A DNA stretch of 25,787 nt, taken from NCBI GenBank assembly GCA_937907325.1, contig CALERO010000060.1, positions 1 through 25,787 on the forward strand, written 5' to 3'. Each line of letters opens with the position of its first letter. The stretch's first letter is position 1. The position numbers and the translations under genes were made by a program. Below are positions 9,393 through 17,331 of this stretch, one piece after another. Under the pieces are notes generated by a model, which was not told where the DNA came from, ran no database searches, and saw nothing but the letters and a program-made list of their open reading frames with translations. This stretch comes from UBA4716 sp002438865. Lineage in GTDB: Bacteria; Bacillota; Clostridia; UBA1381.

Positions 9393-10400
9393 ATGCTGTA
9401 TAAAAATTTTGAAATACATGGCTGTGCGCAGATACTGGAAGGCGAAAACGGAGGAATTGTTATAAGACGTGTTCCGGAAAATGTATATAACGCACTTGAA
9501 ACCGATGATGCACGAAGAATGTGCAGAATATCCACCGGAATAGAACTTCGTTTTGTTATAGAAAGCGATGATGCGCTTCTGAAAATAAAAACTCTCGGCG
9601 GAATAGGAAGCTTTCAGATATTCAGAGGAAGTATTCAAGGCGCATGGTTTGACAGCGGATTTATAACCGAAGAGGTAAGTGAAATTACAATAAAAAAATC
9701 CGAAAATGCAGAAACATTAAAAAGAATTGCAGATGAATTTCATCAACCGTTTTCACCGGAGGTTGTGCGTGTGATTATTCACACCGGCGAATTTGAAATT
9801 TTGGGACTAGATGGTGACATTCGTCCGCCGAAATCGGAAGAAATACCCAAACGTACACTTTTGGCATATGGTTCATCCATAACCCATGATTTAGGCGGAG
9901 GAGCGGAACAGGGTTGGCTTGCTCAAGTTGGATATAGATTGGGAATGGACACACGAAATCTCGGTATTGCCGGACACTGTCGAATGGAAAAGGAAATGAT
10001 TGATTATATTGCTGATGAGGGTAAAAATGGTAACTGGGATATGGCAATTGTTTCTATGGGGGTTAACGTACTTTATTGGGAACGAGAAAAGATAGTTCCA
10101 AGAGTGACATATTCAATAGAGAAAATAGCAAAAGACAATCCAGACAAACCGATTTTTGCTGTTTCGCTTATTTACACTTCTGAGGATTACAAAGGAGTGT
10201 GTCAACCGCTGATTTGGCGTGAGGAAATTGAAGCAGCAGTAAATAGATTGGGACTCCCCAATGTAACATATGTTAATGGACTTGATTTAGTAGGGAATAT
10301 ATCATTTATATCTGCTGATGAAATACATCCCGGAGTTTATGGTATCCAAGAGATTGCAAAAAATATGACAAAGTTTATAGAAGAAACGGAGGCAAAATAA
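9393..10400 (+). CDS. SGNH-family carbohydrate esterase-like hydrolase with N-terminal beta domain
   Basis: A 335-residue protein in two parts. Residues 1-150 look like a beta-sandwich; residues 155-330 are an SGNH/GDSL hydrolase with AYGSSIT (nucleophile Ser162, where many relatives have GDSI), NLGIAG (Gly of block II), MGVN (Asn of block III) and DEIHPG (catalytic Asp309 and His312). Such two-domain enzymes usually remove acetyl or other acyl groups from sugars. Placed between a GH43-like enzyme and a beta-helix protein, it probably deacylates imported oligosaccharides so that the glycosidases can act. No signal peptide is visible. The start has AAAGGA at 9377-9382 and follows the previous stop by 2 bases. 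Confidence 0.82.
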   Translation: MLYKNFEIHGCAQILEGENGGIVIRRVPENVYNALETDDARRMCRISTGIELRFVIESDDALLKIKTLGGIGSFQIFRGSIQGAWFDSGFITEEVSEITIKKSENAETLKRIADEFHQPFSPEVVRVIIHTGEFEILGLDGDIRPPKSEEIPKRTLLAYGSSITHDLGGGAEQGWLAQVGYRLGMDTRNLGIAGHCRMEKEMIDYIADEGKNGNWDMAIVSMGVNVLYWEREKIVPRVTYSIEKIAKDNPDKPIFAVSLIYTSEDYKGVCQPLIWREEIEAAVNRLGLPNVTYVNGLDLVGNISFISADEIHPGVYGIQEIAKNMTKFIEETEAK

Positions 10401-11390
10401 ATGAAATATGTAGTTGTAACAGATTTTATAAATAATGACAGCAAAAAAGATATTTCGGGGGAAATACAAAAAATCATTGATGATAATCCGAACAGAACAA
10501 TATTCTTTCCTGATGGAGAGTATTATCTTTCAAGACCTATATTTACACCTGCTGATCCCAAACTTAGCGTATCACTGAAGTTAAGCAATTATGCTAAAAT
10601 TATTGCAGCAGAAGACTGGAATGGTGATGGTGCACTTATAAGACTGGGCGGGAAAAATTTTGCAAACGATATAAGAACAAGTGGCAGTAATTACTTTTTA
10701 GAAGGAGGAATTATTGATGGCTCAGGCGTTGCCGATGGAATTTCGATTGACGGCGGAAGAGAGACGGCGGTGCGTAATGTATCAATAAAGCATACAAGAA
10801 TAGGTATTCATGTTAAAAAAGGTGCAAACAACGGTTCAGCCGATGCTGATATATTTGGAGTGAATATAGTCGGAAACAGAAAGCAGGATTCAATCGGTTT
10901 GTTAGCGGAAGGTTGGGACAATACATTTACCAATATGAGAATTTCCGATGTATTTATAGGTGTCTGGCTTAAATCCAGCGGAAATATTCTGAGAAATATT
11001 CATCCGCTTTACACATTGGATTACGAAGATTTTGAAAATAGCTGTGGATTTATCAGTGATGCCGGAAAACCTGATAATTGGTTTGATTTTTGCTATAGTG
11101 ATCAGTTTGCAATTGGATTTCTTATCAAAGATCACATTGTTATGCAGAACTGTTTCTGTTTTTGGTACTCTCCTCGTGAAAAACAGCATATTGGTATAAA
11201 AGCAGTTGGAAAGTTCAGAAGTATTGTTTCTAATTTTACGGTGGGATTTTGCGGAAATGATGCAGAAAATGCTATTCTTAAAGAAGATGAAAAGGGAGGA
11301 AACGGGATTATACAAAATGTAATTGCAAATCGGGATATGATAGATGATTTTTCTTATGAGACTTATTTGCAAGGAACATTCATAAGCTAA
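10401..11390 (+). CDS. Pectate-lyase-3-fold right-handed beta-helix protein, no signal peptide
   Basis: A 329-residue protein opening with the pectate lyase 3 / GH28-related signature: an N-terminal VTDF...D segment, then IFFPDGEYYLSRPI near 34-47, and then short repeated beta-strand turns (for example GGIIDGSG, DGISIDGG, RNVSIKHT, GIHVKKG, GVNIVGN) that build a parallel beta-helix. Such folds act as polysaccharide lyases, glycosidases or epimerases, but no single catalytic residue set can be assigned here. The lack of a signal peptide is notable, since most beta-helix polysaccharide enzymes are secreted; the protein may process oligosaccharides inside the cell. It starts directly after the esterase stop (TAA then ATG) with GGAGG at 10388-10392, and is the last gene of the operon before a hairpin. 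Confidence 0.7.
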   Translation: MKYVVVTDFINNDSKKDISGEIQKIIDDNPNRTIFFPDGEYYLSRPIFTPADPKLSVSLKLSNYAKIIAAEDWNGDGALIRLGGKNFANDIRTSGSNYFLEGGIIDGSGVADGISIDGGRETAVRNVSIKHTRIGIHVKKGANNGSADADIFGVNIVGNRKQDSIGLLAEGWDNTFTNMRISDVFIGVWLKSSGNILRNIHPLYTLDYEDFENSCGFISDAGKPDNWFDFCYSDQFAIGFLIKDHIVMQNCFCFWYSPREKQHIGIKAVGKFRSIVSNFTVGFCGNDAENAILKEDEKGGNGIIQNVIANRDMIDDFSYETYLQGTFIS

Positions 11391-11403
11391 TATATTTCGG
11401 AAT

Positions 11404-11429
11404 TAAGGAGCTGTGGTTACAGCTCCTTA
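11404..11429. terminator. Hairpin between convergent operons, likely bidirectional terminator
   Basis: A perfect inverted repeat with an 11-base-pair stem (AAGGAGCTGT facing ACAGCTCCTT plus a closing T-A pair) and a 4-base loop GGTT lies in the 43-base gap between the beta-helix gene (+) and the GRE-activating enzyme gene (-). Position between two convergent stops fits a shared terminator. A clear T-tract is missing on either side, so termination may be weak or imperfect. Confidence 0.6.
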
Positions 11430-11433
11430 TGAC

Positions 11434-12297
11434 TTATATACAGTTCAGAGTTTCTTCTGCCAAAATGATGTCCTCATCACAGGGCAAGTTTTTAGGTAGT
11501 GTATTGTTCATATCAAGGGCGGAATATTTAGAAGCATAATAATTGTGATACGGCAACACTCTGATTCTTATGATATTACTGAGTTCTGATAAAAACTTTC
11601 CAATTTTATCAATTTGACCATCATTATAGCCGGGGATATACGGAATCCGTATTTCACTTTTTGCTCCGCAGCTATTCAGATATATAAGATTATCGAGTAT
11701 CATTTTATTTGACTGACCGGTGCATTTGATATGCACATCCTCATCTATTGCTTTTATATCATATAGAAATGTATCAGTGTATGGCATGACTTTGTCTATT
11801 GCCGATCTTGGAACAAATCCGCAGGTATCAACGGCGGTATTTATTCCGTTTTGTTTCATTGTTTTTAAAATTTCACAGCATGCCTCACTTTGGAGTAGGC
11901 ACTCACCGCCAGATAATGTAATACCTCCTGCGCTTTCGTTGTAAAAATCTCTGTCTTTAAGTAAAGCCGTACAAATTTCATTCGTACTCATTTTTGTACC
12001 GAATATTTCAAGAGCGTTTTGAGGACAAATGGCAGCGCATTTTCCGCACATAGTACATTTTGTTCTGTCTATCCTATGAATGTTTTCCGAAAAAGTATGA
12101 CAACCGCAAACCTCCGCACATTTTCCACAGTTAATACATTTATGCCTGTAGAATGCAAGCTGGTGTCTGGGTGAGAGTGTTTCGGGATTATGACACCACA
12201 GGCATTTCAGCGGACAACCTTTAAAAAATACGGTTGTGCGTATTCCATCGCCGTCATGCACAGCAAAACGCTTTATTTCAACTATATTTGCATTCAT
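11434..12297 (-). CDS. Glycyl radical enzyme activating enzyme 1 (radical SAM)
   Basis: A 287-residue radical-SAM activase that makes the glycyl radical on a partner GRE. The GIRTTVFFKGC segment leads to CPLKCLWC (Cys28, 32, 35), which binds the SAM-cleaving 4Fe-4S cluster. An inserted ferredoxin-like domain has two more cluster sites, CINCGKCAEVC (54-64) and CTMCGKCAAIC (81-91), a feature of activases for GRE eliminases and related GREs and absent from the pyruvate formate-lyase activase. LSGGECLLQ follows as expected. The start has AGGAGGA (rc of 12304-12310) 6 bases upstream. It overlaps the transporter gene by 4 bases (ATGA) and is the third gene of the minus-strand operon GRE1-transporter-activase, so GRE1 is its likely partner. 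GRE2 may share it. Confidence 0.93.
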   Translation of the reverse strand: MNANIVEIKRFAVHDGDGIRTTVFFKGCPLKCLWCHNPETLSPRHQLAFYRHKCINCGKCAEVCGCHTFSENIHRIDRTKCTMCGKCAAICPQNALEIFGTKMSTNEICTALLKDRDFYNESAGGITLSGGECLLQSEACCEILKTMKQNGINTAVDTCGFVPRSAIDKVMPYTDTFLYDIKAIDEDVHIKCTGQSNKMILDNLIYLNSCGAKSEIRIPYIPGYNDGQIDKIGKFLSELSNIIRIRVLPYHNYYASKYSALDMNNTLPKNLPCDEDIILAEETLNCI

Positions 12298-13208
12298 TGT
12301 GTTTCCTCCTCGCTTGTATGTTCTTTATATGCTAAAACTATTCCTGCCGATATTAAAACAAACGCAATTGGATATTGTATCTGAAATATATTTTCTTTAA
12401 GCAAAATTGCACTGAATATACATGCGAAAAACGGTTCTGCAAACTTTATAATAAAGAGCTTTGATAACGGTATTTTTTTCTGAATATAAAAGAACAAGGT
12501 ATACGCAGTTGTCGAAGCGAAGCAGATATATGCAAACACTGTAGATGAATATGCATTAAAATCAGGTATTTTGCCTCCCATAACCAATGCCAATACAAAC
12601 AGTAAGATACCACCGATAAATTGTGATATTCCTGTTACCCAAAGAGGTGATGTGCCGTATACACTTTTTTCACTCATAATCAGAGATATTACGGTGCATA
12701 AAGATGCAAGCAAAATAAGAATATCGCCTTTTGATATACCATTCATATTTCCTCCTGCATTTATTATAAATATTCCGCAAAAACCGATAACAGCTCCAAA
12801 CATTTTATAAATACTGAACTTTTCGTATTTAATAAACAAAAACGAAAAGCAGGCGTATATCAAAGGGCTTAACTGTTTTAAAATGGCGGCTTTTGAGCTG
12901 TCTGTCATAGTAAGACCTACGTAGACAAATGCATAATGCAAGACAACGGAAAATAGCCCTACGTAAAAGAGATTTAATATACTTTTTCCTATAGGTTTTT
13001 CTAATCTTGCACCGGTAAAGAAAGCGATGACACATCCAATTATTCCGCATACGGAAAAACGCATTGCTGCAAGCATTAGTATGTCACCTATACGCTCGGT
13101 ATTAATCGAAAATGCGTTATAACCGATTTTTACAAATGGGAAAAGCGATCCCCATAAAATCATCGGAATAATAGGCAAAACGATGTTTAAAAAATTTTTA
13201 GTTTTCAT
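12294..13208 (-). CDS. EamA/DMT-superfamily membrane transporter
   Basis: A 304-residue protein of about ten hydrophobic segments arranged as two EamA repeats, typical of drug/metabolite transporters. Visible features are a PMILWGSLFPFVKIGY first helix, the short helix pair around SSKAAILKQLSPLIYA, and a second repeat beginning near residue 165 (DILILLASLCTVISLIMSEKSVYG). It sits between GRE1 and its likely activase in one transcription unit, so it probably exports or imports the substrate, product or a by-product of the GRE1 reaction; the cargo is unknown. No good ribosome binding site lies before this ATG (only a weak GGGC), and the gap from GRE1 is 40 bases, so translation may be low, which is common for membrane proteins. 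Confidence 0.85.
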   Translation of the reverse strand: MKTKNFLNIVLPIIPMILWGSLFPFVKIGYNAFSINTERIGDILMLAAMRFSVCGIIGCVIAFFTGARLEKPIGKSILNLFYVGLFSVVLHYAFVYVGLTMTDSSKAAILKQLSPLIYACFSFLFIKYEKFSIYKMFGAVIGFCGIFIINAGGNMNGISKGDILILLASLCTVISLIMSEKSVYGTSPLWVTGISQFIGGILLFVLALVMGGKIPDFNAYSSTVFAYICFASTTAYTLFFYIQKKIPLSKLFIIKFAEPFFACIFSAILLKENIFQIQYPIAFVLISAGIVLAYKEHTSEEETQ

Positions 13209-13248
13209 ACTAATTACAGCCCGTTATATGGCCTTCTATCCCCCTTGC

Positions 13249-15483
13249 TTATTTTATGTTTTCGGCTCTTGTGATGTATGTATTTTGCTCCTTCTCACTG
13301 AGGTTATTCCATAATACATTCCATCCGCATACACGAACTTGAAGATTTTGATACTTTTCAGGATGTTTTTGAGCATCTTTTAGGGTATTTACATCGAATA
13401 TATTGAACTGCATACACATTCCGCCATGTTTCATATATGTAAATAGCAGGCTTTTCATTATGCCCATGCCTTCATCACCTGAAACCGCAGATGGGTGAAG
13501 CATAATATCAATACAGTAGCTTTCACAATATGAATACGGTTTTGCGGCAATGACTGAATTTAATAAGGCGGTTACGCCGTTTTTGTCCATGCCCGGACAA
13601 GGTGAAGCGTTCTTTGATAATTCTTCTCCGTTGTACCTGCCGTTAGGACTGGCTGTGGTTTTTTCGCCTTCCCAGACAAATTCCATCGCAGAATGAATAC
13701 TTGCCTTGTACACTCCGCCACGTGCATTGGGTCTGTTGTTTATTTTTGTTGTATAGTATGAGGAAAGTGCTTCTGCATATATATCAGCTTCGGGATCGTT
13801 GTTCCCGTATTTGTGCTTGCTTTTATTTATTTTTGTACGTAATTCCTCATATCCTACCCAGTTACTATCCAATGCAGACTTCAATGTGTTGAGAGACACA
13901 GTCTTTTTTTCGTAGACAAATTCTTTAATTGCCATCAGAGAATCAACCAAATCGGCAAAACCACTGTTTAAAACAGAAGAATTATTAAATTTTACACCGT
14001 TTTGGTAAGCGTCTGTACCTTTTTTTAAAGCACCTTCTATTGTAGCGGAATACATATTTGACGGATTTATGAAAGCAAGATATTTTTCATATGTTGAAGA
14101 AACAGAGATGGTTGTTTCAATCAGATTTTCCCACTGCTTCATTACAGCATTATAAAATTTATCAAAGCTTGTGAATGTTTCAAGTTCTCCGGTTTTAAGC
14201 CCAAATTGTTTGGAAATTGTTTTATCAAAGCCATTGTTCAGAACATATTCGACAGCTTTCAGGGAATTGATATAACCTGTGCCGGTTGACACCTCATTTG
14301 CTCTTACGCCTGTTTCATAACAACCACGTATGTCCATATTAAGTGCTTCATCATATGTTGCTCCGTATGTCATTGCAGCTTTCATCATACCGGGTTCACA
14401 GCAGAATACAAAACAACTTTGTCCTCTGCGTATCATATCAAAGACCTTGAAGATTAGTTTGTCGGGGGTGTTTTTATTAACCTTTATTTGAATTTTCGGA
14501 TTGTATATTCCAAGCTCATCATAAACATCAAGTATGTCATAGGATAATTCATTGTATTTTGTGCTGCCATCCGTGTTTGTGCCACCCATATAAAACGGCT
14601 GTCCCCAGTAATTGCCTATTGCTGACCATTGCATAAGAAAATATCTTAGAAAGTCTTTTATTTCCTCTCTTGTATATGTACCGTTTTTTAAGTCGTTTTT
14701 ATAGAATGAATACAGAGTGTTATCAAGGCCGTTGCCAAGTGATCTGACCTGGAACGAATCGAAACATTCCGAAAGCATAAAGTAAACATAGATTATCTGC
14801 ATTGCTTCATAAATATTCTGCGGAGAGCCGTCACGGATATGACAAAGACATTCGGCAATTTTTTTTGCTTTAGGGTGAGTTTTTGTCAATGCATATTTAT
14901 AGAGTCTGTCGATTAAATCTATTATGGCTGTGTATTCAATTATAATTCCATCAAAGAACGCCTCTGTTTCAGGGGTGAGCGTGTTATTTTTTCTGTGTAG
15001 CTCTTTGTATTTTTCAGCACGTTTTTTTAGTCCCGAAAAACCTAAATCGAAAATAGAATCCCAGTCAGGGACAACATGATCAAAGTCCGGCCAGATTGCA
15101 ATTGCCCCGGATTCGTTCATGTCGTGCATTTTTTCTTTTAATTCGGGAAGGATATTATCAAAGACTTCATTATTCCACTTATCTTGCGTTATACAGTTTG
15201 CAAGCCGATTCACGCTCCAAAATCCTACAAAGAAATCATGCTCATTTATACCGATTTTTGTATTTTCAAGAACATATTTAACAGCATATGCCTTTGCAAC
15301 AGGATGAGGGAAATCTCTTGTTTGTTCATAGAGTTTTGCCAAACCGTCCTTGATTTCTTCATCTTCAAGACCGGTGCTGTTATCGTAATCATATCCGTGA
15401 TATGCCATTCGGGCATATGGATTAAACGGCTCATCTGTTTTATGGTATTTATTTTCTATAAATTTTCTGTCTTGATTAAACAT
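13249..15483 (-). CDS. Glycyl radical enzyme 1 (GCYE active-site type, unknown substrate)
   Basis: A 744-residue GRE of the PFL/glycerol dehydratase superfamily. The active-site loop DIRGCYETG has the thiyl Cys388 and Glu390 in the GCxE arrangement known from choline lyase, glycerol/propanediol dehydratase and similar eliminating GREs. The C-terminal radical loop QVRVCGWNV carries Gly720; the canonical residue after Gly is Tyr or Phe, here Trp. Upstream is ATASP-type ASPNGRYNGEELS (611-623), shared with the other GREs here. The protein is somewhat short for the family (usually 760-850). The substrate cannot be named: the signature residues of choline, glycerol, isethionate or hydroxyproline enzymes were not recognised. 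AGGAGGA (rc of 15491-15497) sits 7 bases before the start. It is the first gene of the minus-strand operon and diverges from an AraC regulator. Confidence 0.92.
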   Translation of the reverse strand: MFNQDRKFIENKYHKTDEPFNPYARMAYHGYDYDNSTGLEDEEIKDGLAKLYEQTRDFPHPVAKAYAVKYVLENTKIGINEHDFFVGFWSVNRLANCITQDKWNNEVFDNILPELKEKMHDMNESGAIAIWPDFDHVVPDWDSIFDLGFSGLKKRAEKYKELHRKNNTLTPETEAFFDGIIIEYTAIIDLIDRLYKYALTKTHPKAKKIAECLCHIRDGSPQNIYEAMQIIYVYFMLSECFDSFQVRSLGNGLDNTLYSFYKNDLKNGTYTREEIKDFLRYFLMQWSAIGNYWGQPFYMGGTNTDGSTKYNELSYDILDVYDELGIYNPKIQIKVNKNTPDKLIFKVFDMIRRGQSCFVFCCEPGMMKAAMTYGATYDEALNMDIRGCYETGVRANEVSTGTGYINSLKAVEYVLNNGFDKTISKQFGLKTGELETFTSFDKFYNAVMKQWENLIETTISVSSTYEKYLAFINPSNMYSATIEGALKKGTDAYQNGVKFNNSSVLNSGFADLVDSLMAIKEFVYEKKTVSLNTLKSALDSNWVGYEELRTKINKSKHKYGNNDPEADIYAEALSSYYTTKINNRPNARGGVYKASIHSAMEFVWEGEKTTASPNGRYNGEELSKNASPCPGMDKNGVTALLNSVIAAKPYSYCESYCIDIMLHPSAVSGDEGMGIMKSLLFTYMKHGGMCMQFNIFDVNTLKDAQKHPEKYQNLQVRVCGWNVLWNNLSEKEQNTYITRAENIK

Positions 15484-15525
15484 GATAAATTCCTCCTGTA
15501 ATTTATATTTGATTTTTCAATATAA

Positions 15526-15554
15526 AAGATAGCACTAATATCCTGTTCCGTCAA
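15526..15554 (-). promoter_or_regulatory. Predicted sigma-A promoter of the GRE1 operon
   Basis: Reading the minus strand: TTGACG (rc of 15549-15554), 17-base spacer, TATCTT (rc of 15526-15531). The -35 box is near perfect, the -10 box matches 4 of 6. It points at the GRE1 start 43 bases further on. Its -35 lies back to back with that of the AraC promoter, 18 bases apart. Confidence 0.65.
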
Positions 15555-15560
15555 TGAACA

Positions 15561-15588
15561 TTTCAAAACGTATTGACTGTTTCAACAC
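15561..15588. promoter_or_regulatory. Candidate AraC-type operator: direct repeat TTTCAAAAC / TTTCAACAC
   Basis: TTTCAAAAC (15561-15569) and TTTCAACAC (15580-15588) differ at one base and start 19 bases apart, nearly two helical turns, as in tandem half-sites bound by AraC-family dimers. They flank the -35 of the AraC1 promoter and lie upstream of the GRE1 -35. Their role is inferred from position only. Confidence 0.35.
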
Positions 15589-15601
15589 AAAATGTTATAA
15601 T
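15573..15601 (+). promoter_or_regulatory. Predicted sigma-A promoter of AraC regulator 1
   Basis: TTGACT (15573-15578), 17-base spacer, TATAAT (15596-15601). This is a near-consensus promoter. The expected transcript start around 15608 leaves a leader of only about 14 bases before the ATG at 15622. Confidence 0.75.
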
Positions 15602-15621
15602 ACTTACAGGGGCTGATGTTC

Positions 15622-16407
15622 ATGAAAAAGTTTTTTGAATATAATTTTAATATAAGTCAAATAGTTTTCGCATGCTATGTTCCAAAAGGCGAGGGCGCTG
15701 CAATTCACAAAAATAGGGCATCGCATGGGTTGGCGTTGCATATATCAGGAAATAAGAAATATACCTTTGAAGGGAAAAATATACTTTATACGGGAAAGAA
15801 TGATATTATCCTTATGCCGGAACATTCCAACTATATAGTGGAGGCAAAATGTCCGGGAGATTGTTATGCTATAAATTTCAAAATCGCAGATACTGTTTCT
15901 TTTGAGCCGTTTGTTTTTAATATAGGCGATTTGGTAACAGACAAATTCAAGTCCGCTGAAAAAGCATTTCGCTTGAAGTCATCGGGATATGAAATGCAGT
16001 GCAAAGCAAGCTTATATTCAATAATTTGCTCCATGCTCGGTGAATACGAAAAAAAGTATGTCCCAAAAAGTACAGCGAGCATTATTGAGCCGGCAATAGA
16101 ATATATCCACAAAAATTATACATCGGAAAATATAAGCGTAGAACGTTTGGCAAATTTATGTGGTATAAGTACAACCTATTTGCGGAACATTTTTTTGAAA
16201 TGCAAAAATACCACTCCAATAAAATACATAAATAACCTCAAACTTTCAAGAGCAAAACAACTTATTGTATCTGATTACTACTCTATTCCAAAGATTTCTG
16301 AACTCTCAGGATTTGGTGATGAAAGCTATTTTTGCCGTTATTTTAAGAAGATGACGGGCATGACAGCAACAGAATACAGACAAAATGCAAGAAATACCGA
16401 TAAGTAG
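15622..16407 (+). CDS. AraC-family transcriptional regulator 1, next to GRE1
   Basis: A 261-residue regulator. The N-terminal ~140 residues form a cupin-like ligand domain with beta-strand text such as GLALHISGNKKYTFEG. The C-terminal ~100 residues carry the two helix-turn-helix units of AraC proteins: VERLANLCGISTTYLRNIF and then a second unit ending in FGDESYFCRYFKKMTG. It is divergent from the GRE1-transporter-activase operon across a 138-base region with both promoters and probably senses the GRE1 substrate or product. The start at 15622 is preferred over ATG 15616 because AGGGG at 15608-15612 is 9 bases from the former and only 3 from the latter. Its stop is 4 bases from the stop of the convergent AraC regulator 2. 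Confidence 0.9.
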   Translation: MKKFFEYNFNISQIVFACYVPKGEGAAIHKNRASHGLALHISGNKKYTFEGKNILYTGKNDIILMPEHSNYIVEAKCPGDCYAINFKIADTVSFEPFVFNIGDLVTDKFKSAEKAFRLKSSGYEMQCKASLYSIICSMLGEYEKKYVPKSTASIIEPAIEYIHKNYTSENISVERLANLCGISTTYLRNIFLKCKNTTPIKYINNLKLSRAKQLIVSDYYSIPKISELSGFGDESYFCRYFKKMTGMTATEYRQNARNTDK

Positions 16408-16411
16408 CTTT

Positions 16412-17179
16412 TCAATCCCTGCCAATGCTCTTCTTGTATTCGGCCGGAGTAGTGCCGGTTTCGTTTTTGAAAACCTTGTAGAAATAGTATATATCCGAAA
16501 AACCGCACATTTCAGCAATTTGAGAAATACTGAAATAATTTGTGCTTATGAGTTTTTTTGCGTAGTCAATTTTCAGACCGGTAAGATATCTGTTTGGAGT
16601 CAATCCGAAACAGCTTTTGAAAAGCTCATTAAAACGTCTGCGTGAGAGTGAACTTTGCTTTGAAGCCTTTTCAAGACAGTTATTTTCTGTAAAATGTGTG
16701 TTTATATACGCTTCAGCATCAGTCATTCTTTTATCCTTAGGGAAGTAAGATTTTTGGTATATTTTATTTAATTCCGAACACAAACAATATAAATCCGACA
16801 TCAAACCGAGTTCGTTAGTTTTTGATAGAAATTCTTTTTCAACCAGAGTCAACAGACGCACAATTTCATTTGATTTTGCTGTTTTTATGCAAAAACTTTC
16901 AGTATCAATCGGTTCATATGTTGTAAAATGGACTGAAAAAGCCACGCCTTTTTCCAATACCTTTACTCTGTAATCATCTTTTTGGTTTAAAAAATATACA
17001 CAGCCTTCACTGATTGTAAATTTATGATTTTTTAAATAATGCACAGCACTACCGGAAAGATGTATACCTATTATATGATTATGCCGATTTTGTGTCGTAA
17101 AGTTCATTTCCTCGGCAGTGTATTTTATAACACAATCAATTTCCTTAATTTTCAAACTGCTAAAATCCAAATTTCTCAT
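16412..17179 (-). CDS. AraC-family transcriptional regulator 2, next to GRE2
   Basis: A 255-residue regulator with a cupin-like N-terminal half (HIIGIHLSGSAVHYLKNH...EGCVYFLNQKDDY) and a C-terminal double helix-turn-helix (LEKASKQSSLSRRRFNELF, then SQIAEMCGFSDIYYFYKVF). It diverges from GRE2 across 152 bases with a promoter facing each way, so it is the most likely controller of GRE2. Start choice is uncertain: the only ribosome-site-like sequence, AAGGA (rc of 17180-17184), touches the ATG at 17179, but lies 9 bases before a TTG at codon 4, which could be the true start. A stop codon sits in frame just upstream, so no longer form is possible. Confidence 0.88.
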   Translation of the reverse strand: MRNLDFSSLKIKEIDCVIKYTAEEMNFTTQNRHNHIIGIHLSGSAVHYLKNHKFTISEGCVYFLNQKDDYRVKVLEKGVAFSVHFTTYEPIDTESFCIKTAKSNEIVRLLTLVEKEFLSKTNELGLMSDLYCLCSELNKIYQKSYFPKDKRMTDAEAYINTHFTENNCLEKASKQSSLSRRRFNELFKSCFGLTPNRYLTGLKIDYAKKLISTNYFSISQIAEMCGFSDIYYFYKVFKNETGTTPAEYKKSIGRD

Positions 17180-17203
17180 TCCTTACTGGTTTATCTTAAA
17201 TAT

Positions 17204-17231
17204 ATTATATCATAAAAACATAATTTTGCAA
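17204..17231 (-). promoter_or_regulatory. Predicted promoter of AraC regulator 2
   Basis: Minus strand: TTGCAA (rc of 17226-17231), 16-base spacer, TATAAT (rc of 17204-17209) preceded by TG one base earlier, i.e. an extended -10 (TGATATAAT). It points at the AraC2 start 24 bases further on. Confidence 0.7.
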
Positions 17232-17271
17232 ATGTTTATTTCCCTATTTTACAATTTTTCTTGATTTTTCA

Positions 17272-17300
17272 TTTACAGTTAAAAAAGAATTATGTACACT
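17272..17300 (+). promoter_or_regulatory. Predicted promoter of GRE2
   Basis: TTTACA (17272-17277), 17-base spacer, TACACT (17295-17300), then AAGGAGAG at 17317-17324 and the GRE2 ATG at 17332. The weak -10 box (4 of 6) fits a promoter that needs an activator. Confidence 0.55.
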
Positions 17301-17304
17301 GTAA
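17273..17304. promoter_or_regulatory. Inverted repeat TTACAGT / ACTGTAA framing the GRE2 promoter
   Basis: A perfect 7-base inverted repeat, TTACAGT at 17273-17279 and ACTGTAA at 17298-17304, spans the predicted -35 and -10 of GRE2. It begins upstream of the transcript start, so it would act as DNA, for example as an operator, not as an RNA hairpin. The link to AraC regulator 2 is inference. Confidence 0.4.
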
Positions 17305-17331
17305 TCAATAAATATTAAGGAGAGATTTATT

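Noticed and set aside
16408..16470. Hairpin around CGGCCGGAGTAGTGCCGG as a terminator for AraC1
   Set aside because: It is inside the AraC2 coding region, has a poor stem and is not followed by a T-tract.
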